Shown here piece by piece: positions 8,990 through 18,635 of a stretch of 64,000 nucleotides of DNA. Position 1 is the first letter of the stretch. Every line of letters begins with the position of its first letter. Source of the DNA: Bacillota bacterium (GTDB taxonomy: Bacteria > Bacillota > Clostridia > Lachnospirales > Lachnospiraceae); NCBI GenBank assembly GCA_023414355.1, contig JAEZOB010000063.1, positions 12,905 to 76,904 of the forward strand, written 5' to 3'. A program made the translations under genes and the position numbers. The notes below the pieces were generated by a model. That model saw only the letters and a program-made list of their open reading frames with translations. It was not told the DNA's origin and did no database searches.

Positions 8990-9346
8990 ATGAGTGGACA
9001 CAATCACGGAGATGGCTGCGGCTGCGGTCATGATCATGAACACGAGCACGATACAATAACATTATCATTGGATGACGGTACCGAATTAAACTGCGTCGTA
9101 TTGGACATTTTCACAGTAGATGACAAGGAATATATCGCATTACAGCCGGAAGAGGGCGAGGAAGAAGACGATAACGTATTCTTATATCGTTTCATTCAGG
9201 AAGGCGATGATGATCCGCAGTTACTTAATATCGATGATGATGACGAATTTGAAGCAGTAGCGGATGCTTTCGAAGAACTGTTGGACGCTCAGGAATATGA
9301 TGAGATGTTTGACGAAGAGGATGAAGCATCAGAGGACGAAGAATAA
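8990..9346 (+). CDS. DUF1292 family protein with His/Cys-rich N-terminus
   Basis: 118 residues. Residues 1-22 are packed with His, Cys and Gly (MSGHNHGDGCGCGHDHEHEH), a likely metal-binding tail. The rest matches the DUF1292/YrzB pattern: a small beta-rich core beginning ITLSLDDGTELNC, ending in a strongly acidic Asp/Glu tail. DUF1292 proteins are widespread in Firmicutes and have no established function. GAGGT precedes the ATG and a strong terminator follows, so the gene seems monocistronic. A role as metal chaperone or store is only a guess from composition. Confidence 0.85.
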   Translation: MSGHNHGDGCGCGHDHEHEHDTITLSLDDGTELNCVVLDIFTVDDKEYIALQPEEGEEEDDNVFLYRFIQEGDDDPQLLNIDDDDEFEAVADAFEELLDAQEYDEMFDEEDEASEDEE

Positions 9347-9385
9347 TTAAAGTTAAGATTACACCTATATAAGGTGAACTAATCG

Positions 9386-9430
9386 AAGAGCAGTTACAAA
9401 GCATATATCATGTGTTTTGTAACTGCTCTT
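9386..9430 (+). terminator. Terminator after the DUF1292 gene
   Basis: AAGAGCAGTTACAAA pairs exactly with TTTGTAACTGCTCTT around a 14-base loop, giving a 15-bp stem. A smaller hairpin, CACCT-AGGTG, precedes it at 9362-9376. It may also serve the convergent helicase gene. Confidence 0.85.
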
Positions 9431-9549
9431 ATCTTATGTTGTTTATGACTAAGTGAGAAGCACTCAGCTCATATAGCTTAAGAAGAACAAGGAGTGAGCA
9501 CCCTTGTGCGAACTTCGCAGTTCTTCCATAGTGTGAAGATGCTCTTCCT

Positions 9550-11388
9550 TCACATTTCCCTCTCAATCTCATCCATAAAACGAGATCGTGGCAAGGTCTT
9601 ATTATAGCGCTCCTTAGAACTGAAGATATACAGTTGATTCATTGCCCGTGTCATAGCGACATAGAAGAGCCTTCTCTCCTCCTCGATATCTGCTTCAAGG
9701 ATCGCCTTTTTATGCGGGGTGATTCCTTCATTCGCATCAGGTATGAATACAACTTCAAATTCCAGACCCTTTGCACTGTGCATCGTCACAATCTGCACAC
9801 TGTCCGTATGCTTCTCCCTGATCTCGGTTGCCTGTCTTCTTAACTCCTCCCGGTACTCCTCCATATGTGAGAGCCACTGGTCAAAGGTTGAAAAGCTCCG
9901 TGCACTCTCCTGCAGTTCATCCAGAATATCAAAAAGCTCTTCCGGCTTCATCCTGCGCTGAGAAGCATACTCCGTAAGATAATCTTCATACCCTACTCCT
10001 CGTCGTATATAATTTACAGCAGCGTAGGGAGTCATCGAACCTAGAATCCCAAGATCATACTCCAGCTGTTCAAGGCGTTCCAGCATCCAGTTTTTATCCT
10101 CATAGTAGGCTTTTACTTCATCGAAATCCACCTCAGGACTATCAAAGCACTCCCTACTCACATAACGTTTCGGACGATTGATAATCTGCAGATATAGGCT
10201 TCTCTGGGTCGCTCCTCTTCCCAACCTGATATAGGCGAGAATATCCGAGGTGATCCAATGATCGAATAGATTAGGCAGGTTATCCTTCATCCGAAAGGGA
10301 ATGTTATACTCCATCAGCTTATGGAGAAGAGATCCTGAACCAAGATTAGTACGCACCAGAATCGCTATATGATCATAGGGTATTCCCTCCTTGGCCAACT
10401 GCAGTATTTCCTGAGCTATCCCTTGATTTTGAAGTGCCAGCGTATCATACTGCCTTAAGATAATTGGTTTCCCACCTTCTCTCACAGGTGCAGGTTTCTT
10501 ACCAAATCTATGTATATTATATCCGATCAGACTTCCGGCCGCTTCAAGAATTGGACGAGTGCTTCGATAATTACTGCTTAAGGTAAGCTTTTGACAATTC
10601 GGGTAGTCCACCGGGAAAGACAACATAATCTCCGGTTTTGCACCACGGAAGCGATAGATCGATTGATCATCATCCCCAACAATAAACAGATTATCCTGCG
10701 GTTTTGCCAGCATTCGGATAATTTCATACTGAACAAGGTTGATATCCTGAAACTCGTCGATCAAAATATATCGGTATCGGTTCTGCCACATTGTCAGAAT
10801 GTCCTCCCGCTGTGAAAGCAGTTCATGACAGAGTACAAGCATGTCATCAAAATCAATCAGCTTTTCCCGTTCCAGAAACCTGGCATATTCATCATAAATT
10901 CTTCGAAACACCTCATCTGCACAATTTTGCGAGTAATAGTTGGAAAGCCCTATCCGACTTCCCTTAACCAGACTGATTTCAGAAAGCAGCTCCTGGATGA
11001 ATTCCTTCTCGTCCTCATACTCCAACCCATGCCGATGAATGATCTCCTTCATAGCCTGATAACGGACCTCATCCCGGATAATATTCGTTGCATTCAGATG
11101 ATAGGCATGCTTCAATATGGTAAAGAACACTGCATGGAAGGTCCCAAAATTGACTCCTGACGATCCTTGCCCGCACATCGATTGGAAGCGTCCCTTCATT
11201 TCGAGAGCTGCTGCCTTAGTAAATGTAATGACCAGGATCTGCTCCTCCGGAATATGCTCCTGTTCGATCAGGTACTTCACCCTGCGGGTAATCACCATGG
11301 TCTTACCGGAACCCGGCCCTGCCAGGACAAGCATTGGTCCTTCTTTATGGTAAACAGCCTGCTGCTGTATCTCATTCAGCTGAATCAT
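9550..11388 (-). CDS. UvrD/PcrA-type superfamily 1 DNA helicase
   Basis: 612 residues. Motifs in order: the Q motif near LNEIQQQAV, Walker A AGPGSGKT at about 23-30, motif Ia ITFTKAAALEMKGR, Walker B LIDEFQDIN, motif III GDDDQSIYRFRGA, motif IV SNYRST, motif V TMHSAKGLEFEVVFI and motif VI VAMTRAM. It is about 120 residues shorter than typical PcrA and lacks the long C-terminal Tudor-like tail, as in a short UvrD-like paralogue common in Lachnospiraceae. It is a 3'-5' repair or recombination helicase by family. AAAGGAAT precedes the ATG. Confidence 0.9.
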   Translation of the reverse strand: MIQLNEIQQQAVYHKEGPMLVLAGPGSGKTMVITRRVKYLIEQEHIPEEQILVITFTKAAALEMKGRFQSMCGQGSSGVNFGTFHAVFFTILKHAYHLNATNIIRDEVRYQAMKEIIHRHGLEYEDEKEFIQELLSEISLVKGSRIGLSNYYSQNCADEVFRRIYDEYARFLEREKLIDFDDMLVLCHELLSQREDILTMWQNRYRYILIDEFQDINLVQYEIIRMLAKPQDNLFIVGDDDQSIYRFRGAKPEIMLSFPVDYPNCQKLTLSSNYRSTRPILEAAGSLIGYNIHRFGKKPAPVREGGKPIILRQYDTLALQNQGIAQEILQLAKEGIPYDHIAILVRTNLGSGSLLHKLMEYNIPFRMKDNLPNLFDHWITSDILAYIRLGRGATQRSLYLQIINRPKRYVSRECFDSPEVDFDEVKAYYEDKNWMLERLEQLEYDLGILGSMTPYAAVNYIRRGVGYEDYLTEYASQRRMKPEELFDILDELQESARSFSTFDQWLSHMEEYREELRRQATEIREKHTDSVQIVTMHSAKGLEFEVVFIPDANEGITPHKKAILEADIEEERRLFYVAMTRAMNQLYIFSSKERYNKTLPRSRFMDEIEREM

Positions 11389-11570
11389 AAATGATTCCTT
11401 TCGTAAATTCTTTATTGGATTATTACCGGAGGTTTAAGACAACATGAATATTCTGATAAAATGAACATTTTGGAAAAATGAAAAACATAGAGATAGAGGA
11501 AGTATCCTCTGAGAATTGCAATGAACTTCGTTATCGAACCGGGCATCCGGATAGGAAATGTCGTTATCTT

Positions 11571-11605
11571 AACAGGACTGCTGCAAAGGTCTGCAACAGC
11601 CCTGT
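11571..11605 (-). terminator. Terminator after gltX
   Basis: AACAGGACTGCTGCA and TGCAACAGCCCTGT form an imperfect 14-bp stem 10 bases beyond the gltX stop. The GGCTGTTGCA arm recurs at the ends of several other elements in this window. Confidence 0.65.
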
Positions 11606-11613
11606 GTTAACTG

Positions 11614-13089
11614 CTAGCTCAATTTCTCAATTGCTGTCTTGATTCTTCTGATGCTCTCATCCTTACCCAGGATATTCATTATCTCATAAGCACCACCCGG
11701 TGTGGACTGCTTTCCGGAAACCGCGGTTCTCACCGGCCACAAGCCCTGTCCGTTCTTAATACCCTTCTCAGCGATGTAAGACATGATCACGGCTTCGATA
11801 TTCGCCTCAGAATACTCACTAAGCGCTTCAAACTTAGGCAACAGCTCCTGCAATACAAGCAGTGAGCTCTGTGCATCCGTCTTCATCTTCTTATGAGAAT
11901 ACATCTCGATCTCATACTCCGGTAATTCCTCAAAGAAATCTATAATATCCTTAATATCTACCAGTGTCTCGATCCGTGTCTTGATTAATGCTGCAATCTT
12001 GCGGTAATCCAAAGGCTTCTTCACAACTGCTGTGATATAGGGGAGAGCCAACTCATAGAACTTCTCGAATTCCATGTTCTTTAAGTATTCCCCGTTCATC
12101 CAGCGCAGTTTTACGATATCAAATACTGCCGGCGCTTTATTGATATGAGTATAATCGAATTCCTTGATCAATTCCTCTAAGGACATAATCTCTGTATTGT
12201 TCGCGGAGCTCCATCCAAGTAAGGCCACAAAGTTAATGATCGCCTCGGATACAAAGCCCTGCTCAAGCAGATCCTCATAGGAGGAATGACCGCTTCGCTT
12301 GCTCAGCTTCTTATGCTCTTCATTGGTAATCAGCGGAAGATGCACATAGACCGGTTCTTCCCATCCGAAATCCTGATATAATCTTGTGTATTTGGGGGTG
12401 GAGGAAAGATACTCATTTCCTCTGACCACATGGGTGATCTTCATCATATGATCATCGACTACATTAGCAAAATTATAGGTCGGATAACCATCTGACTTAA
12501 TGAGGATCATATCATCGAGTTCTTCATTATCTACGGTGATATCTCCAAAAATAGCATCATGGAAGGTCGTAGAGCCTTCGGAGGGATTATTCTGACGAAT
12601 GACATAAGGGATACCGGCATCGAGCTTGGTCTGGATCTCTTCTTTGGATAAGTGAAGGCAATGCTTGTCATACTTGATAATTTCCTTAACCTCATCCTCT
12701 TCATCCACGGACTGACCACCCACTGCCGTTTTTAAGGTTGCAAGTCTTTCCTTGGTGCAGAAGCAGTAATAAGCTGCTCCTTTCTCTATAAGCTTTTTCG
12801 CATATTCCAGATAAATCCCACTAGCCATACGCTCGCTCTGTACATAAGGACCATAACCACCGTCCTTATCCGGCCCTTCATCATGAATCAAACCGGTTCC
12901 CTGAATCGTTCGGTAGATAATATCTACAGCTCCCTCAACCAGACGTTCCTGATCTGTATCCTCTATACGAAGAATGAAGGTTCCTCCTTCATGCTTTGCG
13001 ATCAAATATTCATATAATGCTGTTCTTAAATTACCTACATGCATCCTGCCTGTCGGGCTGGGCGCAAATCTGGTTCTGATTGTACTCAT
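11614..13089 (-). CDS. gltX: Glutamyl-tRNA synthetase
   Basis: About 491 residues, class I synthetase charging tRNA-Glu (and probably tRNA-Gln in an organism using the amidotransferase route). The HIGH-type motif appears in PSPTGRMHVGN near the N-terminus, with RIEDTDQ following; the KMSKS-type motif is KLSKRSG near residue 255. The C-terminal anticodon-binding helical domain is complete, and length matches bacterial GltX. The start at 13089 is preferred over ATG 13095 because AGGAAGG lies 9 bases before it; both are possible and differ by two residues. No T-box leader was found in the short upstream gap. Confidence 0.95.
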   Translation of the reverse strand: MSTIRTRFAPSPTGRMHVGNLRTALYEYLIAKHEGGTFILRIEDTDQERLVEGAVDIIYRTIQGTGLIHDEGPDKDGGYGPYVQSERMASGIYLEYAKKLIEKGAAYYCFCTKERLATLKTAVGGQSVDEEDEVKEIIKYDKHCLHLSKEEIQTKLDAGIPYVIRQNNPSEGSTTFHDAIFGDITVDNEELDDMILIKSDGYPTYNFANVVDDHMMKITHVVRGNEYLSSTPKYTRLYQDFGWEEPVYVHLPLITNEEHKKLSKRSGHSSYEDLLEQGFVSEAIINFVALLGWSSANNTEIMSLEELIKEFDYTHINKAPAVFDIVKLRWMNGEYLKNMEFEKFYELALPYITAVVKKPLDYRKIAALIKTRIETLVDIKDIIDFFEELPEYEIEMYSHKKMKTDAQSSLLVLQELLPKFEALSEYSEANIEAVIMSYIAEKGIKNGQGLWPVRTAVSGKQSTPGGAYEIMNILGKDESIRRIKTAIEKLS

Positions 13090-13150
13090 CTCCATCGACC
13101 TTCCTATAATTTATGATAATATGATTAAATTAGCCGGACCTTTTGTCAGA

Positions 13151-13591
13151 TTACTTATAATACGTACCGTATTCCTGCATCATCTGCTGGAATAGCGGTG
13201 TGCTCATAACCGCTGCCATATATCCAACAAACAGAATAAATAGGAATACCATAAATATCAGGGTTGCTCTTGCCCAATTCTTCTTACTGGCCGGAGTAGT
13301 ATCACTGAACGCCCAAATTAAAAGCAGTATGATATTCGCAAAAGGGACGAGTAATATTGCATACATCCCAATCCATCCAAGTAACGAGGTTGGCTTCTCC
13401 GAAGCTCCTCTCTGCTGCGTTCCTGCCATCATATTCGGCATCGATTCCGCTGTATATGGTCTGTTGAAAAACGGTTGTCCCATCCCTGGAGCAGGAGCTG
13501 CCTGTACATTTTCTCGAAAGGAGGCACCGCAATATTCACAAAAATTGGCTGTTTCACTTTGAATCTGTCTTCCACAGGTATGACATGTCAT
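13151..13591 (-). CDS. Zinc-ribbon membrane protein, function unknown
   Basis: 146 residues. The N-terminus is a zinc ribbon with two CxxC knuckles (CHTC and CEYC) spaced as in zinc-ribbon_2 domains. After a low-complexity Ala/Pro/Met linker come two transmembrane helices around residues 72-92 and 104-128. Such proteins are common in Clostridia and usually uncharacterised. GAGGTGG lies 6 bases before the ATG. It lies upstream of gltX on the same strand, with 61 bases between. Confidence 0.75.
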   Translation of the reverse strand: MTCHTCGRQIQSETANFCEYCGASFRENVQAAPAPGMGQPFFNRPYTAESMPNMMAGTQQRGASEKPTSLLGWIGMYAILLVPFANIILLLIWAFSDTTPASKKNWARATLIFMVFLFILFVGYMAAVMSTPLFQQMMQEYGTYYK

Positions 13592-13651
13592 CTGTTTCCA
13601 CCTCTTTATGCATTGTTTTTCTTATTATAGCACATGTATTCCAAAAATCAA

Positions 13652-13702
13652 ACCTAAAACAGGTGCCTGTAAAGGATACTCCCTCCGGCACCTGTTTTAG
13701 GT
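13652..13702 (-). terminator. Terminator closing the ABC/CARDB operon
   Basis: A perfect 16-bp stem, ACCTAAAACAGGTGCC with GGCACCTGTTTTAGGT, followed on the minus strand by TTTGATTTTT. It lies 28 bases after the permease stop. Confidence 0.9.
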
Positions 13703-13729
13703 CTAAGTTATATCTGAATATAGTAGTTA

Positions 13730-15058
13730 TTAATTTTCTGTCTTCATTGCTTCAATCGCACTAATCTTGGTTGCACGTCTTGCCGGGAAATATCCGGATA
13801 AAAGACCGACAGAGATTGAAATCAATAAAGCAGCAAAAGGTAAATAGATCGGTATGATTGAAAACTTGGCATTCGTCATGTCATACATATAGTTGGATGA
13901 CATTAATTTTTGAAATAGAGGACCGCCAAATTTATTGATACCCCAGGATCCGAGATATCCTAAAATAATACCGATGATACCTCCGAATAAACCAATCGTT
14001 CCTGCTTCAAAAAGAAAAAGCTTACGTATGTCAACGATGGTACAGCCTAATACCTTCATGACACCAATTTCTTTGGTGCGCTCATAGATGGACATAACCA
14101 TCGTATTGGCAATACTGATTGCCGAAGCTACCATTGCTACCAGTCCCAATGCTCCAAGCACCATCTGAAGAGTCTCGGCTCCTTCCTGTAGAGGCTTCAG
14201 GAACTGACCAATACTTTCAGAGGAGAAACCAAGCTTTTCGATCTCATCCTGTACACTCGATACATTACGAATGTTATCCACTACTAATCTGATCTCTGTA
14301 TATTGCTCCATGGAACGGATTGCCTTTTTACGATCCTCTGCCTTAAGAGTATTGCTATACTTCCGATACAGCATCTTTAGGTAGTTAATATCCATGTACG
14401 TACTCCAATCATATCGCCCTTCCGACTGCTGCAGTTTGGCAATATTTTTTGCAGTTATACCGAATTCCTTTTTATTTTCATCTACTTGAAACTCATTGAA
14501 TTTTAAAGTAAGCTTCTTCTTCTGAATATCCACCTGAACTTCGCTGCGTCCGAAGGACATAGGATCGCTAAATCCATAGATCGCGCCTGAACCAATAACA
14601 AGCCATGTATTATCCTCCCCAGTCGGAAAGGAACCATACTCCAGCTCCGGAAAATCAAAGCTCTGAAAAGCGCTGATATCCATAGCCGTTATGTTTATCC
14701 CTGTCATATACTTACCGCAATACAGACTGGCATATTTTTCTATCACAGGTGAAACCGCTTTGACATGCTCGATTGCTTTAATCTGATTGACAAGGTTGTT
14801 ATCCAGCTTCTGTTCCTTACTACCCAACCACTGCATATCATCATTAAAAAGATTTGCCTGGGATCTCACACTGACTTCATTCAATCCACCCTGTTGCATA
14901 ATCGTTTTCTCAAAATTATCCTGCAGCCCATAACCAATAGATCGCATAATAATGATTGATAAGGAACCGATAATAACACCCAATATAGTAAGTATCGTTC
15001 TTGCTTTTCTACGAGACAGATTTCTTAGTCCCATGACAAACAGATCGCTAATCTTCAT
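13730..15058 (-). CDS. MacB/FtsX-type ABC transporter permease
   Basis: About 442 residues. The topology is the MacB type: one N-terminal helix after a basic start (NLSRRKARTILTILGVIIG), a large extracytoplasmic region of about 230 residues, then three C-terminal helices with the YERTKEIGVMKVLGCT coupling loop and the PARRATKISAIEAMK end. These permeases are usually mechanotransmitters or exporters rather than simple importers. The ATG at 15058 has GGAATTGAG ahead and overlaps the preceding small gene by 11 bases, indicating translational coupling. It pairs with the ATPase encoded at the head of the operon. Confidence 0.9.
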   Translation of the reverse strand: MKISDLFVMGLRNLSRRKARTILTILGVIIGSLSIIIMRSIGYGLQDNFEKTIMQQGGLNEVSVRSQANLFNDDMQWLGSKEQKLDNNLVNQIKAIEHVKAVSPVIEKYASLYCGKYMTGINITAMDISAFQSFDFPELEYGSFPTGEDNTWLVIGSGAIYGFSDPMSFGRSEVQVDIQKKKLTLKFNEFQVDENKKEFGITAKNIAKLQQSEGRYDWSTYMDINYLKMLYRKYSNTLKAEDRKKAIRSMEQYTEIRLVVDNIRNVSSVQDEIEKLGFSSESIGQFLKPLQEGAETLQMVLGALGLVAMVASAISIANTMVMSIYERTKEIGVMKVLGCTIVDIRKLFLFEAGTIGLFGGIIGIILGYLGSWGINKFGGPLFQKLMSSNYMYDMTNAKFSIIPIYLPFAALLISISVGLLSGYFPARRATKISAIEAMKTEN

Positions 15059-15314
15059 AGAGCTCAATTCCTTTTTTGATTTTTCTCTTTGCTAAGAAAA
15101 TACCCAGTGCAACACTTGCTGCAAGAACTATGATAGATACTCCGATTACAAATAACCAAGAGGATAAAATCGGATCTTTCACTTTCCCACCGGCCGTAGG
15201 ATCTACTGCCATTCCCTCTTCGGTCATAGCCTGATCACCTGCTGCTGTATCTATTGCGACCTCTGTCTTTGCCAGTAATACTTCCCCGTTAATTCCTGAT
15301 AATAAAAATTCCAT
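15048..15314 (-). CDS. Small single-pass membrane protein of the ABC/CARDB operon
   Basis: About 88 residues: an N-terminal region without a clear signal, a linker rich in Met, Asp and Gly, one strong transmembrane helix around residues 48-74, and a short Lys-rich cytoplasmic tail. Its linker and membrane anchor resemble the C-terminal end of the large surface protein encoded just upstream (AM-x-x-x-x-M-x-x-DP, then K-x-PIL-x-x-W-x-F). The ATG at 15314 is chosen because GGAGG lies 5 bases before it. It overlaps the permease gene by 11 bases. Function unknown; an accessory subunit of the transporter is a reasonable inference. Confidence 0.7.
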   Translation of the reverse strand: MEFLLSGINGEVLLAKTEVAIDTAAGDQAMTEEGMAVDPTAGGKVKDPILSSWLFVIGVSIIVLAASVALGIFLAKRKIKKGIELYED

Positions 15315-15347
15315 AGTTTCCTCCATCCTCTACTACACCTGATCTAT

Positions 15348-17807
15348 TTAGATTTGCTCTTCTTCACGCTTACGAAGCTTTGCTTTATATACAGTAATAA
15401 TTACTTTTCTTGTAACCGGAATAGCGATTGCAGCCAATGCAATTTCCAGGAGAATGAAGCCCCATAAAGGCAAAATCGGTTTTTTCGCCAAAGGCATGGG
15501 ATTAAATGCTCCCTGTGCATTCGGGTCCATCATCGTAGGATCCATTGCCATTTGCGGCATAACCTCTGTAGTATAATCCTTTGTGAAGGTAACCTCTTCT
15601 CCATTGCTATCCTCAAAGGTAACCGTAATAATCGCCTTAGCTGTTCCTTCAATATTCGGAATAACCTCAAACTCATCATAATAAGGAGTACCTGCAGCTA
15701 TGTTACCGATAAACTTCACATCACCATCTGCCTTAGTGAAATCACCGCCTACGGCAATCGATACATTGTTTAACTGAGATTTTCCCTTATTATAAAATTC
15801 AAAGCCTAAGGTTGCGGTTCCTCCCACTACTACATTACCGTCCCAGGAATATATGTTAATATTATTTAATTCCGGTCTTGCGTTTTCGATTGCCTGAAGA
15901 TTTAATTCTTCCGTTCTCGTAACACCTACTTCACCAGTCTCAGGATTGGGTTTAATCCCTTCATATTCATATTCAATCGTGATCTTAATCGGATATGCCT
16001 TGGTCATGGCATCAGCTTTTACCTTCAAATTAATTGTCTTCTGCTCTTTCTCCCCGGCATTGATATTCTGGATAAAGAAGCTGTTGCTTCCCTGAGCCAC
16101 GGTAAATATATTATCTGCCTGCGTCAGGGTAACTGTAATATTCTTAGCAGCAACTGAGGAGTGTGTATTATAAATATCCAAAGTCAGATTGAAGTCCGAT
16201 CCTGCCCTTAGCTCCTCCTTATCAACCGCATAATTACCGATAATCAGTTTGGGCTTACTACCGCTTCCCAAATCATTCTTTACATCTCTGACCGGGATGG
16301 TAACAGTCTCGCCTGTTGCATTACCTGCATAAGTGTACTTAATAGCAAGGTTATTTAATCCTTCCGGGATTTTATCCGAAACAGTCAGATTCATCGTAAT
16401 TCTCTTTGATTTTCCCGCTGCGATCTTCTCCACATAGATATAAGGCTCAGATTCCTTCGGAATAAAGGTAGTACCGTCCAGATTCTGAAGTGCAAGCTTA
16501 ATCTCCGTGATATCGGATTGGCTCTTATTCTTAAGATCAAAGATGACCTGCATAGAGTCTCCGGCAACCGGCTGCTCCGGAAGTTGCTTTACATTCTCAA
16601 TTACAAATCCGGAATCTCCTGTTGCACTTCCACCGATTACTTCCGGATAAACCGTTATTGTTGAGGTAAAGGTATTGCCGCCCTCATCATCAAAGCTAAC
16701 AATAAGATTCAATTTCTTATTACCGCTGGTTGCTGTCTTTGATACTGTAAGCGGTATCTTAGCAACGACATCCGAATCCTTCACCGCTCTTCCGACATAA
16801 ATACTGTCTGTATAGTAATTCTTAAAGAATCCATCTGCGCCGGTAGTAGCATCATCCACCTTAACCGAGATGTTTGATGCATCAGTAATTCCATAATTAT
16901 GTAGTGTAACCTTGGCTATAACCTCTGCGCCAGGCTTGAGTACCTTGGAATAGCTAATCTTATCTATCTGAAGCTCAGGAGCCTTATTATTCTTTCTCAC
17001 ATCGATAAAGATTTGATTGGTATCCGTGCATTTTGCTCCATCCAGATCTTTATAGTCGAAGGTGACATTGATCGTCTTGAGCCCTACGGTTGCGGTTGTA
17101 AGAATTTTAATCGGAAGTGAAAAAAATTGCTCTTTGCCTGGTTCCAAGTCACCGATCTTCATTTTAGGTGTAGCATAATCCGGAGCAATATTGGTGGTAC
17201 CGTAATCCAGTGATATATATGCATTTCTGGCTGTGATATCTCCTTCATTTTTTACTGAGAAGGTAATATTCGTTTTTCCTCCGATGACCGCATCCTTAAC
17301 CTTAATATTGTTAATTGTAAGTTGCGCCGGAGCTGATTCCTTTAATACTTGCACATCGACTTTGGTGCTTAATTCAAGTGTGCTGGCATTACCCTCTGAA
17401 TCAATTGCTGAAGCGGTTACTTTGATCGTGATTGGATAAGTTCCTATTTTAGCTGTTTCCTTTACTTCAATATCAAAATCCACGTAGGTACTTCCAAGTG
17501 TGGAGATAAAATTTGTAACTGACTGATCCTCTTTTGTAAGCGTTGCTTGAGATAGATTGAAAGGAGCATTCGTTGCTGAAATTGTTATTGAAGGATCATA
17601 GATCGCATATCCGATCGCCCGGATGGGAATCCTCATGTGCTTCGTTTCACCCGGTGTAATCGCAAGTTGATCATTGCTTAGTTTCTCATTAACTGTGATT
17701 GCCGATGCCTGCGCTGCACTGACCGTGACTGGATTCGTAATCACACTCGTGAATATCATTGTAAGTGTCAAAATAGCGATTAATGACTTCTTTAGCTTTC
17801 CTTTCAT
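15348..17807 (-). CDS. Large secreted CARDB/COG1361-like surface protein with C-terminal anchor
   Basis: 819 residues. A signal peptide covers about residues 1-32 (basic start, hydrophobic core, VSAAQA end). The body is a series of Ig-like beta-sandwich repeats of about 100-120 residues with CARDB-type phrases such as V-x-N-x-G-x-x-x-A-x-N-V and LEPGKEQ or IAAGKSK before each turn. A single transmembrane helix near residues 783-803 and a Lys/Arg tail follow. COG1361-type S-layer-like proteins often sit beside MacB-type ABC genes, as here. The Ig-like chain probably reaches across the cell wall (inference). The substrate or partner is unknown. Confidence 0.8.
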   Translation of the reverse strand: MKGKLKKSLIAILTLTMIFTSVITNPVTVSAAQASAITVNEKLSNDQLAITPGETKHMRIPIRAIGYAIYDPSITISATNAPFNLSQATLTKEDQSVTNFISTLGSTYVDFDIEVKETAKIGTYPITIKVTASAIDSEGNASTLELSTKVDVQVLKESAPAQLTINNIKVKDAVIGGKTNITFSVKNEGDITARNAYISLDYGTTNIAPDYATPKMKIGDLEPGKEQFFSLPIKILTTATVGLKTINVTFDYKDLDGAKCTDTNQIFIDVRKNNKAPELQIDKISYSKVLKPGAEVIAKVTLHNYGITDASNISVKVDDATTGADGFFKNYYTDSIYVGRAVKDSDVVAKIPLTVSKTATSGNKKLNLIVSFDDEGGNTFTSTITVYPEVIGGSATGDSGFVIENVKQLPEQPVAGDSMQVIFDLKNKSQSDITEIKLALQNLDGTTFIPKESEPYIYVEKIAAGKSKRITMNLTVSDKIPEGLNNLAIKYTYAGNATGETVTIPVRDVKNDLGSGSKPKLIIGNYAVDKEELRAGSDFNLTLDIYNTHSSVAAKNITVTLTQADNIFTVAQGSNSFFIQNINAGEKEQKTINLKVKADAMTKAYPIKITIEYEYEGIKPNPETGEVGVTRTEELNLQAIENARPELNNINIYSWDGNVVVGGTATLGFEFYNKGKSQLNNVSIAVGGDFTKADGDVKFIGNIAAGTPYYDEFEVIPNIEGTAKAIITVTFEDSNGEEVTFTKDYTTEVMPQMAMDPTMMDPNAQGAFNPMPLAKKPILPLWGFILLEIALAAIAIPVTRKVIITVYKAKLRKREEEQI

Positions 17808-17879
17808 TCCCTTAACCCTCTTCTTCCTTCATAATAATATTGTCAATCTATTTTTAATCCAATGAATAATTCAGCTATA

Positions 17880-18635
17880 TTAAGCCGTCGCAGGCTGCCC
17901 ATCAAGTGTTACCTGTGGTTCTGCTTCTTTCTTATTCAGTACTTCGATATTCTCTATCTTGCCGTCGAAAATATGTATGATTTTATCAGCGTATTCAGCC
18001 AGATGTCTGTCATGTGTAACCATAACAATGGTTTGATGATTGGTTCTAGCCATCTGTGTAATCAGATCCATGACCTCCCTCGAGGTCTTTGAATCCAGAT
18101 TACCTGTCGGTTCATCCGCAAATACGATTTCCGGATTACTGACAAAAGCTCTGGCGATACCGACTCTTTGCTGCTGTCCGCCGCTCATTTCCTTGGGTTT
18201 ATGTCCAAGTCTTGCCCCCAGGCCTACTCGAGTAAGCATATCCTTGGCCATCTTCTTCCTCTTCTTCACGGTTATACGCTTAAAAATTAAAGGAAGCTCA
18301 ACATTTTCCTGCGCTGTCATAGCATTCATCAGATTATAGGATTGAAATACAAATCCCAGATTTTCCTGACGAAATTTAGCCAGCCCCTTTTCCCCCATCT
18401 TATGAATATCCTTTCCCTTGATCGTAATTGAACCCCCGTTAAGACGCTCAATGCCGGCCATCAGGTTTAGAAGTGTCGATTTACCGGATCCGGAAGCTCC
18501 ATACAGACAGCAGAATTCGCCTCGCTTGATCGTAAAGCTGACATCATCCACCGCGCTGATACGCTCCTTACCCATCCTATAAATCTTCTTCACATTCTTT
18601 ACTTCTATGATGTTTTCCTCATGCTTGCTGCTCAT
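17880..18635 (-). CDS. ABC transporter ATP-binding protein, MacB/LolD type
   Basis: About 251 residues. Walker A is GASGSGKST, the Q-loop is in FVFQSYNLMNAMT, the ABC signature is MSGGQQQRVGIARAF, Walker B is EIVFADEPTGNLDS, and the H-loop is in MVTHDRHLAEY. The best match is the MacB/LolD/FtsE group, which fits the MacB-type permease at the end of the operon. The ATG at 18635 is chosen because GGAAGGTG precedes it; the ORF runs 13 codons further up. Its operon continues with the surface protein 72 bases downstream. Confidence 0.93.
   Translation of the reverse strand: MSSKHEENIIEVKNVKKIYRMGKERISAVDDVSFTIKRGEFCCLYGASGSGKSTLLNLMAGIERLNGGSITIKGKDIHKMGEKGLAKFRQENLGFVFQSYNLMNAMTAQENVELPLIFKRITVKKRKKMAKDMLTRVGLGARLGHKPKEMSGGQQQRVGIARAFVSNPEIVFADEPTGNLDSKTSREVMDLITQMARTNHQTIVMVTHDRHLAEYADKIIHIFDGKIENIEVLNKKEAEPQVTLDGQPATA

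Noticed and set aside
8724..8993. 89-codon open frame between the helicase and DUF1292 genes
   Set aside because: No ribosome binding site, no recognisable domain, covers the divergent promoter region and ends inside the DUF1292 start.
13090..13150. T-box leader ahead of gltX
   Set aside because: The gap is too short and holds no T-box motif.
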